From: Streptacidiphilus albus JL83
Lineage (GTDB): Bacteria > Actinomycetota > Actinomycetes > Streptomycetales > Streptomycetaceae
Assembly: GCF_000744705.1 (NCBI RefSeq)
Contig: NZ_JQML01000001.1
Location: 4,226,017-4,290,016, forward strand
Direction of reading: 5' to 3'
DNA: 64,000 nucleotides
Numbering within the stretch: position 1 is the stretch's first letter; each line of letters starts with the position of its first letter. The position numbers and the translations under genes were made by a program. The notes under the pieces were generated by a model. That model was not told the origin of the DNA. It saw nothing but the letters and a program-made list of their open reading frames with translations, and ran no database searches. Below, in pieces: positions 50,474 to 61,338 of this stretch.

Positions 50474-53400
50474 ATGGCCCACCCCCAGCGCGAACGGATC
50501 GCGGCCGTCCTCGGCGAGAACGGCCAGGGCAGTGGCTATCTGCTCAGCCCCTGGCTGGTGCTGACGGCGGCTCATGTCGTGGGCGGGGCCGCGACCGCGG
50601 TGGTGGTCGTCCCCGGCGGGCACGGCCGGGTGGAGTGCCGGGTGGCGTGGCGCCGGTACGAGGAGGACTGCGACGTCGCGATCCTGGTGACCGAGCGCTA
50701 CCTCGTTCCGGCGGAGGTGGCCCGTACCTTCGCCACGGTGCGATGGGGCACGGTCGAGGACCTCGCACCACGTCCGGGTGCGCACGCCGTCGGCTACCCC
50801 CACGCCCAGCGGGACGGGCAGGGGGAGTTGGACAGCGAGCAGTTGGTCGGCACGCTCAAGCCCGCGAGCGGCCTGCTGCGGGGGCGTCAGGTCCTCGACA
50901 GCCTGCACGGTGCTCCGGCGGCCACCGGCGACCACGGCTCACCCTGGGCGGGCTTCTCCGGGGCGGCCGTGTTCGTCGACGACCACCTGGTCGGGGTCGT
51001 CCGCTCGGATCCGACCCGGTGGCAGCACGGACGGGTGGAGATCACCCCGACCACGGCGATCGTCCGGTCACCGGGAATCCACAAGGCGTTCCACGAGAAT
51101 CAGCTGGACCTCGTGTGGGTCGTCCTCGACCCCCCTGAGCAGGAGCAGGAGTTCGAGGAGCGGCTGCGCTCCTACATCGCCCAGCAGTCCGGCAGCATCC
51201 ACATCATCGGTATGAGCCGGGGCAGCAGCGACGAGGACCACTGGCTGCTGGACTCCAACTACCTCAGCCTGGAGCTGGTCGGCGGCAGGGCGCGCCACTT
51301 CCCGCTCCCGGACACCGAGGCCGCCGGGGCGACCGAGCCGCAGCGCGCCGAGCAGGCCCTCTCCGGGCAGCGGCGGGTGCTGATCCGGGGCGCGGCCGGT
51401 TCCGGCAAGACCACGCTGATGCAGTGGCTGGCCACGGTCACCGCCCGGCGCGAACTCCCGCCGCCGCTGGCCGAGCTGAGGGACTGCGTGCCACTGCTGC
51501 TGCGGCTGCGCACCCTGGTCCGGCTGGGCGAGCTGCCCGCCCCCGAGGACTTCCTCGCCGCCGTGGCCAAGCCGCTGACCGGCCTGCCCGGCGCGGCCGG
51601 CTGGGTCACCGAGCAGCTCCGGCGCGGTCGGCTGCTGCTGCTGGTGGACGGCGTCGACGAGGTCCCGGAGGCCGACCGGCCCCGGGTGCGCGACTGGCTG
51701 CTGGAGCTGCTGGCCGCCTACCCGGACGCCCGCTACGTGGTCACCACCCGCCCCTCCGCGGTCCGCGAGGGCTGGCTGTCCCAGGCCGGCTTCACCGAGC
51801 TGGAACTGCTCCCGATGAGCCGCGCCGACGTCGCCACCTTCATCACCACCTGGCACCTGGCCGCCGACGCCGGACCGGACGACGACGGCAACGACGACGA
51901 CCGGAGCGAACGGATCAACGGCTGGCGCGACGCCCTGCTCGCCGCCGTCGTCGCCAAGCCCGACCTCGGCCGGCTCGCCACCACCCCGCTGATGTGCGCG
52001 CTGATCTGCGCCCTCAACCGCGACCGCAACGGCTACCTGCCCGAGGGCCGGATGGAGCTGTACGCGGCGGCGCTGGAGATGTTGCTGGTCCGCCGCGACC
52101 GCGAGCGCGGCATCGCCGTGCGCGAGGGCCTGCGGCTCAGCGCCGAGCAGCAGCTGACGCTGCTGCAGAAGCTGGCCTACTGGCTGGTGACCAACGGCGC
52201 GACCGAGATCGAGCGGCCGCTGGCGGTCCGGAAGCTGGACGACGCGCTGCCGTCCATGTCGGCGGTCAACGGCGACGGCGAGGAGGTGCTGCGCCACCTG
52301 CTGGTCCGCAGCGGGCTGCTGCGCCAGCCGACGGTCGAGTCGGTCGACTTCATCCACCGCACCTTCCAGGACTTCCTGGCCGCCAAGGCCGCCGTGGAGG
52401 AGGAGGACCTCGGCGTCCTGGTCGGCCACGCCCACGACGACCAGTGGGCGGACGTGCTGCGGATGTCCGTCGGCCACGCCCGCCCGGGGGAACGCGCCAA
52501 GCTGCTGCGCGCGCTGCTGCGGCGCGCCGAGGCCGACCCGGCCCACGGCGACCGGCTCCGGCTGCTGGCGGCCACCTGCCTGGAGCACGCCACCGAGCTG
52601 GACCCGGAGGTCCGGCTCGCGGTCGAGACCAGCGTCGCCAGGCTCGTCCCGCCGCACTCCGAGGAGGCCGCCAAGGCGCTGGCCACGGTCGGCGAGATCG
52701 TCCTCGACCTGCTGCCGGGCCCGGGGAGGCTCGACGAGGACACCGCGCTCGCGGTCGTCATCGCCGCCACCACCATCGCCGGTGAGCGGGCGATCCCGCT
52801 GCTGGCACGCTATGCCGACCATCCCTCGGCCAAACTGCGCGGTCGGCTCGCCTTCGTCTGGGACCGCTTCGACACCCGTACCTACGGCGAGCGCGTCATC
52901 AGCCGGCTGACCGTCGACGGCGAGCTCCGCTTCTACGTCAAGAACCGTGAGCAGGCGGCCTTCCTGGCCGGGATCGGCGGACGGCCCCGGGTCGAGTCCT
53001 CCGGCCCGCTCACCGACGAGGACCTGCGACTGCTGCCGCTCGGACCGCTGGTGGAGTTCCGGCTGCACGAGAACCCCTACCCGATCGACCTGTCCTTCCT
53101 GGCCGGGGCACCGGGGCTGACGGAACTCCTGCTGATCAACTGCGAGGCGGACCTGGACCTCCGTCCACTCACTGACCTGCCACTGCACAGCCTCACCCTG
53201 AGCGGTGCGCTGGGCTCCAGCGACCTGACCCCGGTCGGCCGGATCACCAGCCTGCGGAAACTGTCCCTGGGCCGTTCCGGTGCCGTCGGCCCGATCACAC
53301 CACCGCCGGGAATCGACTTCCTCTCGCTGACGCAGGACTCGGCTGTCAGCGGTCTGGAGCGCTGCACCGAGCTGGACATCCTCCTCATCGGCGAGCGCCC

Positions 53401-53707
53401 GCACCCCACCCACGTCTGGCGCCGGTTGTCCGCCGTGCCCGCCCTGGGGCAGCTGATCATCTACGAGGCGTCACTGGCGGACCTCGACCCGGCGTATCCG
53501 CTGCTGCAGCTCTACTTCCTGACTCTGGTCGGCGTCAGCGACCTGGACCAGCTGTGGCGGCTGCCTCTGGTCTGCCCGAACCTGCGGGTCCTCAGCATGG
53601 TCGCCGATCCCGCCTCCGTCGACCCCGCGCACCTGGCCCCGCTCCACGGTTGCCAGGTCATCTTCGTACCCCCGAGCGTGATCGAGGCCGCCCCGAAGCC
53701 TGCCTGA
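50474..53707 (+). CDS. Trypsin-like protease - NACHT ATPase - LRR-like protein (bacterial NLR-type conflict protein)
   Basis: 1,077 residues, no membrane helix or signal. Residues 1-210: trypsin-like serine protease with full triad H34 (LTAAHVVG), D67 (CDVAIL), S162 (GFSGAAVF). About 290-480: NACHT-type STAND ATPase with Walker A GAAGSGKTT (K312), Walker B LLLLVDGVDE (about 386-395), sensor TTRPSA, then the NACHT-associated FIHRTFQDFLAAKAA. A helical ARM/HEAT-like stretch follows, and residues of about 845-1030 hold irregular leucine-rich repeats (LTELLLINC, LHSLTLSG, LRKLSLGRSG). The likely logic is: C-terminal ligand sensing, NACHT oligomerisation, N-terminal protease activation. Coupled to a Trypco2 gene. 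Confidence 0.88.
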   Translation: MAHPQRERIAAVLGENGQGSGYLLSPWLVLTAAHVVGGAATAVVVVPGGHGRVECRVAWRRYEEDCDVAILVTERYLVPAEVARTFATVRWGTVEDLAPRPGAHAVGYPHAQRDGQGELDSEQLVGTLKPASGLLRGRQVLDSLHGAPAATGDHGSPWAGFSGAAVFVDDHLVGVVRSDPTRWQHGRVEITPTTAIVRSPGIHKAFHENQLDLVWVVLDPPEQEQEFEERLRSYIAQQSGSIHIIGMSRGSSDEDHWLLDSNYLSLELVGGRARHFPLPDTEAAGATEPQRAEQALSGQRRVLIRGAAGSGKTTLMQWLATVTARRELPPPLAELRDCVPLLLRLRTLVRLGELPAPEDFLAAVAKPLTGLPGAAGWVTEQLRRGRLLLLVDGVDEVPEADRPRVRDWLLELLAAYPDARYVVTTRPSAVREGWLSQAGFTELELLPMSRADVATFITTWHLAADAGPDDDGNDDDRSERINGWRDALLAAVVAKPDLGRLATTPLMCALICALNRDRNGYLPEGRMELYAAALEMLLVRRDRERGIAVREGLRLSAEQQLTLLQKLAYWLVTNGATEIERPLAVRKLDDALPSMSAVNGDGEEVLRHLLVRSGLLRQPTVESVDFIHRTFQDFLAAKAAVEEEDLGVLVGHAHDDQWADVLRMSVGHARPGERAKLLRALLRRAEADPAHGDRLRLLAATCLEHATELDPEVRLAVETSVARLVPPHSEEAAKALATVGEIVLDLLPGPGRLDEDTALAVVIAATTIAGERAIPLLARYADHPSAKLRGRLAFVWDRFDTRTYGERVISRLTVDGELRFYVKNREQAAFLAGIGGRPRVESSGPLTDEDLRLLPLGPLVEFRLHENPYPIDLSFLAGAPGLTELLLINCEADLDLRPLTDLPLHSLTLSGALGSSDLTPVGRITSLRKLSLGRSGAVGPITPPPGIDFLSLTQDSAVSGLERCTELDILLIGERPHPTHVWRRLSAVPALGQLIIYEASLADLDPAYPLLQLYFLTLVGVSDLDQLWRLPLVCPNLRVLSMVADPASVDPAHLAPLHGCQVIFVPPSVIEAAPKPA

Positions 53708-53712
53708 GCAGC

Positions 53713-53750
53713 ACGCAGGGCCCGACCCCCGTGGGGGTCGGGCCCTGCGT
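53713..53750. terminator. Perfect bidirectional terminator between the NACHT gene and clpC
   Basis: 18-bp perfect inverted repeat with a 2-nt loop, 6 bp after the NACHT gene stop and 23 bp before the clpC stop (convergent). Confidence 0.9.
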
Positions 53751-53772
53751 CAGCGGTTCGGGCGGTCGGCGG

Positions 53773-56304
<2,532 letters not shown>

Positions 56305-56745
56305 CGTTAATCGCTCCTCAGAGCGGTCGGGCAGTGAGGGGTCGGTCCCCTCCCTGTCCTTCCGCATGCTAGTCCCGGAGGCCGGAACAGCTCACGTCTA
56401 CCGCCGGCAGCCGACGCCACGCTCTGGGCGAGGCGGCCGACAATGACTCCAACCGAATGCTCCGGGATGGTGTTCCCGCAGGCCAAGCAGATCCACCCGG
56501 AATCGCTACGCCGACGGCGAACGCCCTCGGCGACACGCCGCAGGGATTGCCGTTCGAGGCCGTCCCCGCGCACTCCGCCCAAGGGATTCATACCCTCCCC
56601 CGGGGGCATTCCACTCCGGTCCCGAGGGGTCCGGGTGTTCGCCTGACGAGAAGTCGGACGGCCGCTGCGGGCCAACTGTGTGACATCGAGCGGCGAACGG
56701 ACGGCCCGGCGTGACCGGGTCGGCCCCCGGTGCGTTGGACGGTGC
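56305..56745. other. Intergenic region between clpC and the next divergent gene
   Basis: About 440 bp, AT-richer than the coding regions, no credible gene. Holds the sigma-R-type clpC promoter and a CGC-N5-GCG dyad at 56509-56522 flanked by AAC, which resembles a ClgR box; the latter match is weak. Confidence 0.55.
56451..56477 (-). promoter_or_regulatory. Candidate sigma-R (disulfide stress) promoter of clpC
   Basis: Gene orientation GGGAAC (56477-56472), exactly 18 bp, GTT (56453-56451), matching the sigma-R consensus GGGAAT-N18-GTT with one change. It would give a leader of about 140 nt. clpC and other Clp genes belong to the sigma-R regulon in S. coelicolor as I recall it. Confidence 0.65.
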
Positions 56746-57192
56746 GTGGCGCACCGCATCCTCGAACGAGCCGTGGTCGAACGACCCCTCGAACAATGCT
56801 CCGCGGCGCCGACCGGGTTCCACGAGGCCCTGGAGGCCCCGCTGGGGCCCGGTCTGGCGGCGCTGGACGGCCTGGCCCGGCTCGGCCGCCGCCCCGCACC
56901 GGTCGCCGCGGACGGCGACCGGTTGCTGGTCCTGCTGGCCCCCGGCAGCGCCGAGGAGGTGCCGGGCATCCTCGGCTGGTTGGGCTGGTCGCATCTGGAC
57001 GGGCAGTTGAGAACCCGTCTGATCCGCTCGGCGCCGGTGCCGGACCGGACGCTGCCGACCCGGTCCGAGCTCCCCCGTCTGCTCGACGCCCTGGCCCACG
57101 CCTGTGCCCGCGCCCATCTGGACGGGACGGTCAGCCGTGCGCCTTCTCGTACGCCTCGCGGAGGACGCTGGGCACCCGACCGCGGTCGTTGA
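56746..57192 (+). CDS. Conserved hypothetical protein (SCO3374-like)
   Basis: 148 residues from GTG 56746. Codon use is chromosome-like. Recognisable part: LAALDGLARLGRRPAPVAADGDRLLVLLAPGSAEEVPGILGWLGW, similar to the actinobacterial family found between clpC and lsr2 and related to the N-terminal domain of bifunctional primase-polymerases; function unknown. Its last 62 bp overlap the 3' end of lsr2 on the opposite strand, and its final 20 residues (SRAPSRTPRGGRW) are dictated by that overlap. The start is uncertain. Confidence 0.55.
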   Translation: MAHRILERAVVERPLEQCSAAPTGFHEALEAPLGPGLAALDGLARLGRRPAPVAADGDRLLVLLAPGSAEEVPGILGWLGWSHLDGQLRTRLIRSAPVPDRTLPTRSELPRLLDALAHACARAHLDGTVSRAPSRTPRGGRWAPDRGR

Positions 57193-57475
57193 CCTCGTAG
57201 CCCTCCTCCTTGGCCCAGGCACGGATCTTCGCCGTGTCCGGGTTGCCGCCCACCGGGCGCGGAGCGCGGGCACGCCCGCCGCGCACGGCGCTGACCCGGC
57301 CGCTCTGCTTGCGGCCGCCGGAGGTGTACGGGGCGAGCAGCTCGCGCAGCTTGCCCGCATTCGCGTGAGTGAGATCGATCTCGTAGGCAACCCCGTCAAG
57401 AGCGAACGTCACCGTCTCGTCCGCCTCGCCGCCCTCGAGATCGTCGACAAGAAGGACCTGAACCTTCTGCGCCAC
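57131..57475 (-). CDS. lsr2: Lsr2 nucleoid-associated protein
   Basis: 114 residues from GTG 57475 after AGGAAAGGGAAG. N-terminal dimerisation domain (VQVLLVDDLEGGEADETVTFALDGVAYEIDL), a basic Arg/Pro-rich linker and the C-terminal AT-hook-like DNA-binding domain with RGR in NDRGRVPSVLREAYEKAHG. Xenogeneic silencer of AT-rich horizontally acquired DNA and of antibiotic clusters in streptomycetes. The gene is convergent with a gene it overlaps by 62 bp. Confidence 0.96.
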   Translation of the reverse strand: MAQKVQVLLVDDLEGGEADETVTFALDGVAYEIDLTHANAGKLRELLAPYTSGGRKQSGRVSAVRGGRARAPRPVGGNPDTAKIRAWAKEEGYEVNDRGRVPSVLREAYEKAHG

Positions 57476-57611
57476 GGGCTTCCCTTTCCTCAAAAGCATG
57501 GATTACTTGTAGGAAAGGAAACCGCTTTTCCGCGAAAAACTCAAACCCCCTGACGCGAGAAGCTTCGAGAGGGGTCTCCGCGGACTGTCCGGAGTCCGCT
57601 CCGCGGACGCG

Positions 57612-58115
57612 TCAGAGATGCAAGAGCATCCGTGTGTTACCCAAGGTGTTCGGTTTCACACGTTCCAGCCCGAGGAACTCGGCGACGCCCTCGTCGTAGC
57701 TGCGCAGCAGCTCCTCGTAGACACCGCTGTCGACCGGTGTGGCCTCGATCTCGGCGAAGCCGTGTTTGGTGAAGAAGTCGACTTCGAAGGTGAGGCAGAA
57801 AATCCGGCGCACCCCGATCCAGCGGGCGGTCTGGATGAGCTTCTCCAACAGCAGATGTCCGATACCGGTACCCCGGCAGGAGTGGTCCACCGCCAGCGTG
57901 CGGACCTCGGCCAGGTCCTCCCACATCACATGGAGCGCGCCACAGGCGACCACCTCGGCGTTGTCGTCCCGCTCGGCGACCCAGAACTCCTGTACGGATT
58001 CGAAGAGCGTGACCGTCGGCTTGTTCAGCAGGATTCGCTCGCGCGCGTAGCCGTCGACGAGTCTGCGCACTGCCCGTACATCGCTGGTCCGCGCACGGCG
58101 GATCGTGACCTCCAT
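57612..58115 (-). CDS. Amino-acid N-acetyltransferase (short actinobacterial ArgA-like GNAT)
   Basis: 167 residues, single GNAT domain: VTIRRARTSDVRAVRRLVDGYA, acetyl-CoA loop HSCRGTGIGHLLLEKLIQ, and FFTKHGFAEIE. Length and motifs fit the single-domain N-acetylglutamate synthase of mycobacteria (Rv2747 type) rather than the two-domain classical ArgA. It would make N-acetylglutamate for arginine synthesis; that assignment is by resemblance. ATG 58115. Confidence 0.8.
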   Translation of the reverse strand: MEVTIRRARTSDVRAVRRLVDGYARERILLNKPTVTLFESVQEFWVAERDDNAEVVACGALHVMWEDLAEVRTLAVDHSCRGTGIGHLLLEKLIQTARWIGVRRIFCLTFEVDFFTKHGFAEIEATPVDSGVYEELLRSYDEGVAEFLGLERVKPNTLGNTRMLLHL

Positions 58116-58345
58116 GGGGGGACGCTATCGCGTTCCCCGGCGCGGACGCGCCACGATTTCCGCAGGCCCTTCCCCCCGGAGTGCATCATGAGCACGACGG
58201 TAAAGGGCCGCGGTACGGAATCCGGCCATAGCGGAAGGCCCGCCGCCGCGTTCCAGGCGAAGCCGGGCCTTCTGGAAGAACACGTCCATCGCGTCCGCCG
58301 CCGCCGGGCGCGATTATCCCCTTTGCCCCGGGAAAGGCCCGGAGG

Positions 58346-58504
58346 TCAGTCCTGGGTGGCGCGCTGGGCGTGGATGATCGCCTCGGCGGCCGCGTCCTCG
58401 CGGGCCGCGCCGGCGCCGCCCTGGTTACGGAACAGGGTGCGGATCATCAGGCCGAAGGCGATGGCCATCACGGTGGGGGGCGTCAGTGCCTCGATGTACT
58501 GCAT
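58346..58504 (-). CDS. 52-residue conserved membrane peptide
   Basis: ATG 58504 to TGA 58346 encodes MQYIEALTPPTVMAIAFG... : one membrane helix (about residues 8-26), then RNQGGAG and an acidic/Ala-rich tail (REDAAAEAIIHAQ). Codon third positions are GC-rich throughout, supporting coding. I recall similar short proteins between lysS and the GNAT gene in streptomycetes. It lies downstream of the lysS terminator, so it has its own promoter in 58505-58573. Function unknown. Confidence 0.7.
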   Translation of the reverse strand: MQYIEALTPPTVMAIAFGLMIRTLFRNQGGAGAAREDAAAEAIIHAQRATQD

Positions 58505-58573
58505 GGTTTTCGGACCGCCTCGCTCGATGCTGGATGCCTCGCTGGATCGGCGTGCACCGTCCGGCAGAAGACT

Positions 58574-58608
58574 AACCCCGGTCCCTGTGGATCCAGGGGA
58601 CCGGGGTT
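58574..58608 (-). terminator. Terminator after lysS
   Basis: 14-bp stem AACCCCGGTCCC/GGGACCGGGGTT with one bulge, 39 bp past the lysS stop, between lysS and the 52-residue gene. Confidence 0.85.
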
Positions 58609-58646
58609 GGCCCTGCGCTGCGGGGGGTAGGGAGACGTGTCCCGCG

Positions 58647-60170
58647 CTACTGCTGGACGTCCGGCCTGACCAGCGGGAAGAGCAGCGTCTCGCGGATGTT
58701 CTTGCCGGTCAGCAGCATGATCAGGCGGTCGACGCCGAGACCGAGGCCGCCGGTCGGCGGCATCCCGTACTCCAGCGCGCGGAGGAAGTCCTCGTCCACC
58801 TGCATGGCCTCGACGTCGCCGCCGGCCGCCAGCAGCGACTGGGCGGTGAGCCGGGCCCGCTGCTCGACCGGGTCGACCAGCTCGGAGTAGGCGGTGCCGA
58901 TCTCGGTACCGAAGATCATCAGGTCCCACTTCTCGGCCACACCCGGGTTCGACCGGTGCTGCCGGGTGAGCGGGGAGACCTCGGTCGGGTAGTCCTTGAT
59001 GAAGGTCGGCCTGATCGCGTCCTCCTCCAGCAGCCGCTCGACCATCTCCAGGACGATCTGGCCGTGGCCCCACTTCTGCTCGTAGGGGACCCCGGCCGCG
59101 TCGGCCAGCTTGCGCAGCTCATCGACCGTGGTCTCCGGGGTGACCTCGGTGCCGAGCTTGTCGGAGATCCCGCCGTAGACGGTGACCTCGGCCCAGGGCT
59201 CGGCCAGGTCGATCTCGTGCTCGACGCCGTGCGGGTCGGTGCCCCGGATCACGGTGGTGCCGAGGGCCTCCCGGGCGGCGTTGATGATGGTCGCCCGGAT
59301 CAGCTCGGCCTGGGTGTTGTAGTCCCCGTACGCCTCGTAGGACTCCAGCGAGGTGAACTCCGGGTTGTGGGTGGAGTCCGCGCCCTCGTTGCGGAAGTTG
59401 CGGTTGATCTCGAAGACCTTCTCCGCGCCGCCGACCACCAGCCGCTTGAGGTAGAGCTCGGGGGCGATCCGCAGGAAGAGGCCGAGGTCGTAGGCGTTGA
59501 TGTGGGTCTTGAAGGGGCGCGCGTTGGCGCCGCCGTGGACCGGCTGCAGCATCGGCGTCTCGACCTCGGTGTAGCCGCGCTCCTCGTAGGTGCGGCGGAT
59601 CGAGCGGACCACCTTGCTGCGCAGGTACAGCATCTCCCGCGCCTCGGGGTTGACGATCAGGTCGACGTAGCGCTGCCGGACCCGGGCCTCCGGGTCGGTC
59701 AGGCCCTTGTGCTTGTCCGGCAGCGGACGGAGGCACTTGGAGGTGAGCTCCCAGCGGTCCACCATGATCGACAGCTCGCCGCGCTTGGAGGTGATGACCT
59801 CACCCTCGACGCCGACCTGGTCGCCCAGGTCGATGTCGGCCTTCCAGGCCGCCAGGCTCTCCGCGCCGAGCTTGTCCAGCGAGAGCATCACCTGGAGGTC
59901 GGCGGTGCCGTCGCGGAGGGTGGCGAAGCAGAGCTTGCCGCCGGTCCGGCTGAGCACGACGCGCCCGGTCACCCCGGCGCGGTCGCCGGTGGCGACGTCG
60001 GCTTCGAGGTCCGGGTGGGCGGCGCGCAGGTCGGCGAGGGTCGTCGTCCGGGGGAAACCCACCGGGTACGGGTCGACGCCGGCGGCGCGGAGCCGCTCCA
60101 GCTTCTCGCGGCGCACCCGCATCTGTTCGGGAAGGTCATCAGGGGCCGGCGCAGGAGTCTGATCAGTCAC
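58647..60170 (-). CDS. lysS: Lysyl-tRNA synthetase, class II
   Basis: 507 residues from GTG 60170. N-terminal OB-fold (VTGRVVLSRTGGKLCFATLRDG), class II motif 1 (RQRYVDLIVNPEAREMLYLRSK), motif 2 (FEINRNFRNEGADSTHNPEFT), motif 3 (GMPPTGGLGLGVDRLIMLLTG). Charges tRNA-Lys; the product is also the donor for lysyl-PG synthesis encoded at 35.8-37.6 kb. No N-terminal membrane domain, so it is not a LysX-type fusion. Confidence 0.97.
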   Translation of the reverse strand: MTDQTPAPAPDDLPEQMRVRREKLERLRAAGVDPYPVGFPRTTTLADLRAAHPDLEADVATGDRAGVTGRVVLSRTGGKLCFATLRDGTADLQVMLSLDKLGAESLAAWKADIDLGDQVGVEGEVITSKRGELSIMVDRWELTSKCLRPLPDKHKGLTDPEARVRQRYVDLIVNPEAREMLYLRSKVVRSIRRTYEERGYTEVETPMLQPVHGGANARPFKTHINAYDLGLFLRIAPELYLKRLVVGGAEKVFEINRNFRNEGADSTHNPEFTSLESYEAYGDYNTQAELIRATIINAAREALGTTVIRGTDPHGVEHEIDLAEPWAEVTVYGGISDKLGTEVTPETTVDELRKLADAAGVPYEQKWGHGQIVLEMVERLLEEDAIRPTFIKDYPTEVSPLTRQHRSNPGVAEKWDLMIFGTEIGTAYSELVDPVEQRARLTAQSLLAAGGDVEAMQVDEDFLRALEYGMPPTGGLGLGVDRLIMLLTGKNIRETLLFPLVRPDVQQ

Positions 60171-60276
60171 CCCACCAGGGTATCGAGCGTCGGCCCCTGC
60201 CCCGTACCGGATATCCGGCGGGACAGGGGCCGATCGCGGGCAGGGGCCGACCGCGGGCAGGGGCCGACGGACCGGC

Positions 60277-61227
60277 TCAGCCGGTGCCGGTGGCGAGCTC
60301 CGCCTCGGGCTCGGCCGCCGGGTCCAGCTCGGAGCGGACGCCGCGCGGCCAGAGGTCGCCGGGGGTGGGGATGGCGCGGACGGAGGACGTCCCCTCGGCC
60401 GGAGCGGTGGAGGCGTTGTCGCGGCCGGATTCGGCGGGACGCACGGCGGGGTCGTAGGCAGCCATGGGAATCGGTCCTCCACGTCGGGTCGGTAGGGGGT
60501 GCGGTTGCACCCCCGCCGCGGGTGCGGCAGGTCGGGACTGCTGGCGCAGGGACCGCAGCGGCCGGGCGAAGTCCGCGACGTTGCCGGCGTCGCCGGACCG
60601 CGCGGGCTCGGGCACACGGGCGGTCCCCGGCGCCTGGGCCGGTTCCGGCAGCCGGGTCGGGCCGTCGGCGTCCGTCGCGCCGACCACACCGGCCACGGCG
60701 GCCACGGCCGCCTCGGCATGGCCCGGGACTGCGGTCAGCGGGTTTCCCGCGATGGCGAGCTGACGGGCCGCCGGCTCCAGGCCGGCCCTGGCGCCGCCGG
60801 CGGCCAGCGCGCCGCAGCGGGAGCGGAGGTCGAGCCGACGGGTCCGCTCCTGCGGGGCGCAGGGCAGGGCGGTCAGGTTGCGCAGGGCGGTGAGGTCCTC
60901 GCGGTCGGGCAGGTAGCCGTCCGCGACGGCCTCCTCCAGCCGCTCCAGGTAGCCGGAGGCGGAGCCGGGCAGGGCGGCGCGGTAGCGGGAGAGGTCGGCC
61001 AGGGCGAAGGCCCGCATCCGGCCGCCCTCGTGCACGGCCTCGTCGATCGACTCGGCGAGGCGGAGCACGTCCTGGACGTCCTCCACCCAGGCGTTGCGGG
61101 CCCATCCGGGGAGGACCGGGGTACCGGGGGTGGCGGGGTTCAGCACGTGGGCGAGGGCTCGGCGCAGCACCCGGAGCTCGTCCGCGCTGAAGGCCATGCC
61201 GCCGCGGGATCCATGAGGCATAGGCAT
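60277..61227 (-). CDS. Conserved streptomycete hypothetical protein
   Basis: 316 residues. Conserved N-terminal half MPMPHGSRGGMAFSADELRVLRRALAHVL ... NAWVEDVQDVLRLAESIDEAVHEGGRMRAFALADLSRYRAALPGSASGYLERLEEAVADGY, all helical; C-terminal half low-complexity Ala/Pro/Arg and probably disordered. Found next to lysS in streptomycetes from memory; function unknown. Start at 61227 fits the conserved MPMPHGSRGG; ATG 61197 is the alternative. 106 bp upstream of lysS in the same direction, so possibly co-transcribed. Confidence 0.75.
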   Translation of the reverse strand: MPMPHGSRGGMAFSADELRVLRRALAHVLNPATPGTPVLPGWARNAWVEDVQDVLRLAESIDEAVHEGGRMRAFALADLSRYRAALPGSASGYLERLEEAVADGYLPDREDLTALRNLTALPCAPQERTRRLDLRSRCGALAAGGARAGLEPAARQLAIAGNPLTAVPGHAEAAVAAVAGVVGATDADGPTRLPEPAQAPGTARVPEPARSGDAGNVADFARPLRSLRQQSRPAAPAAGVQPHPLPTRRGGPIPMAAYDPAVRPAESGRDNASTAPAEGTSSVRAIPTPGDLWPRGVRSELDPAAEPEAELATGTG

Positions 61228-61338
61228 GCTCGGACCCTATGCCGGAAATGCCTGATTTCTGATTATCGACACGCCGTCATCGGACCGCCACCCGAGGCGG
61301 GTTGGACCCCGCCGACCGGGCGAAGGCGTCCCCGGCGC

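Noticed and set aside
56509..56522. ClgR operator upstream of clpC
   Set aside because: A CGC-N5-GCG dyad is present, but the match to the published consensus as I remember it is incomplete; kept only as a remark in the intergenic entry.
57618..60893. Long open frame of about 1,090 codons on the plus strand across lysS and neighbours
   Set aside because: Antisense shadow spanning several convincing minus-strand genes and their terminators.
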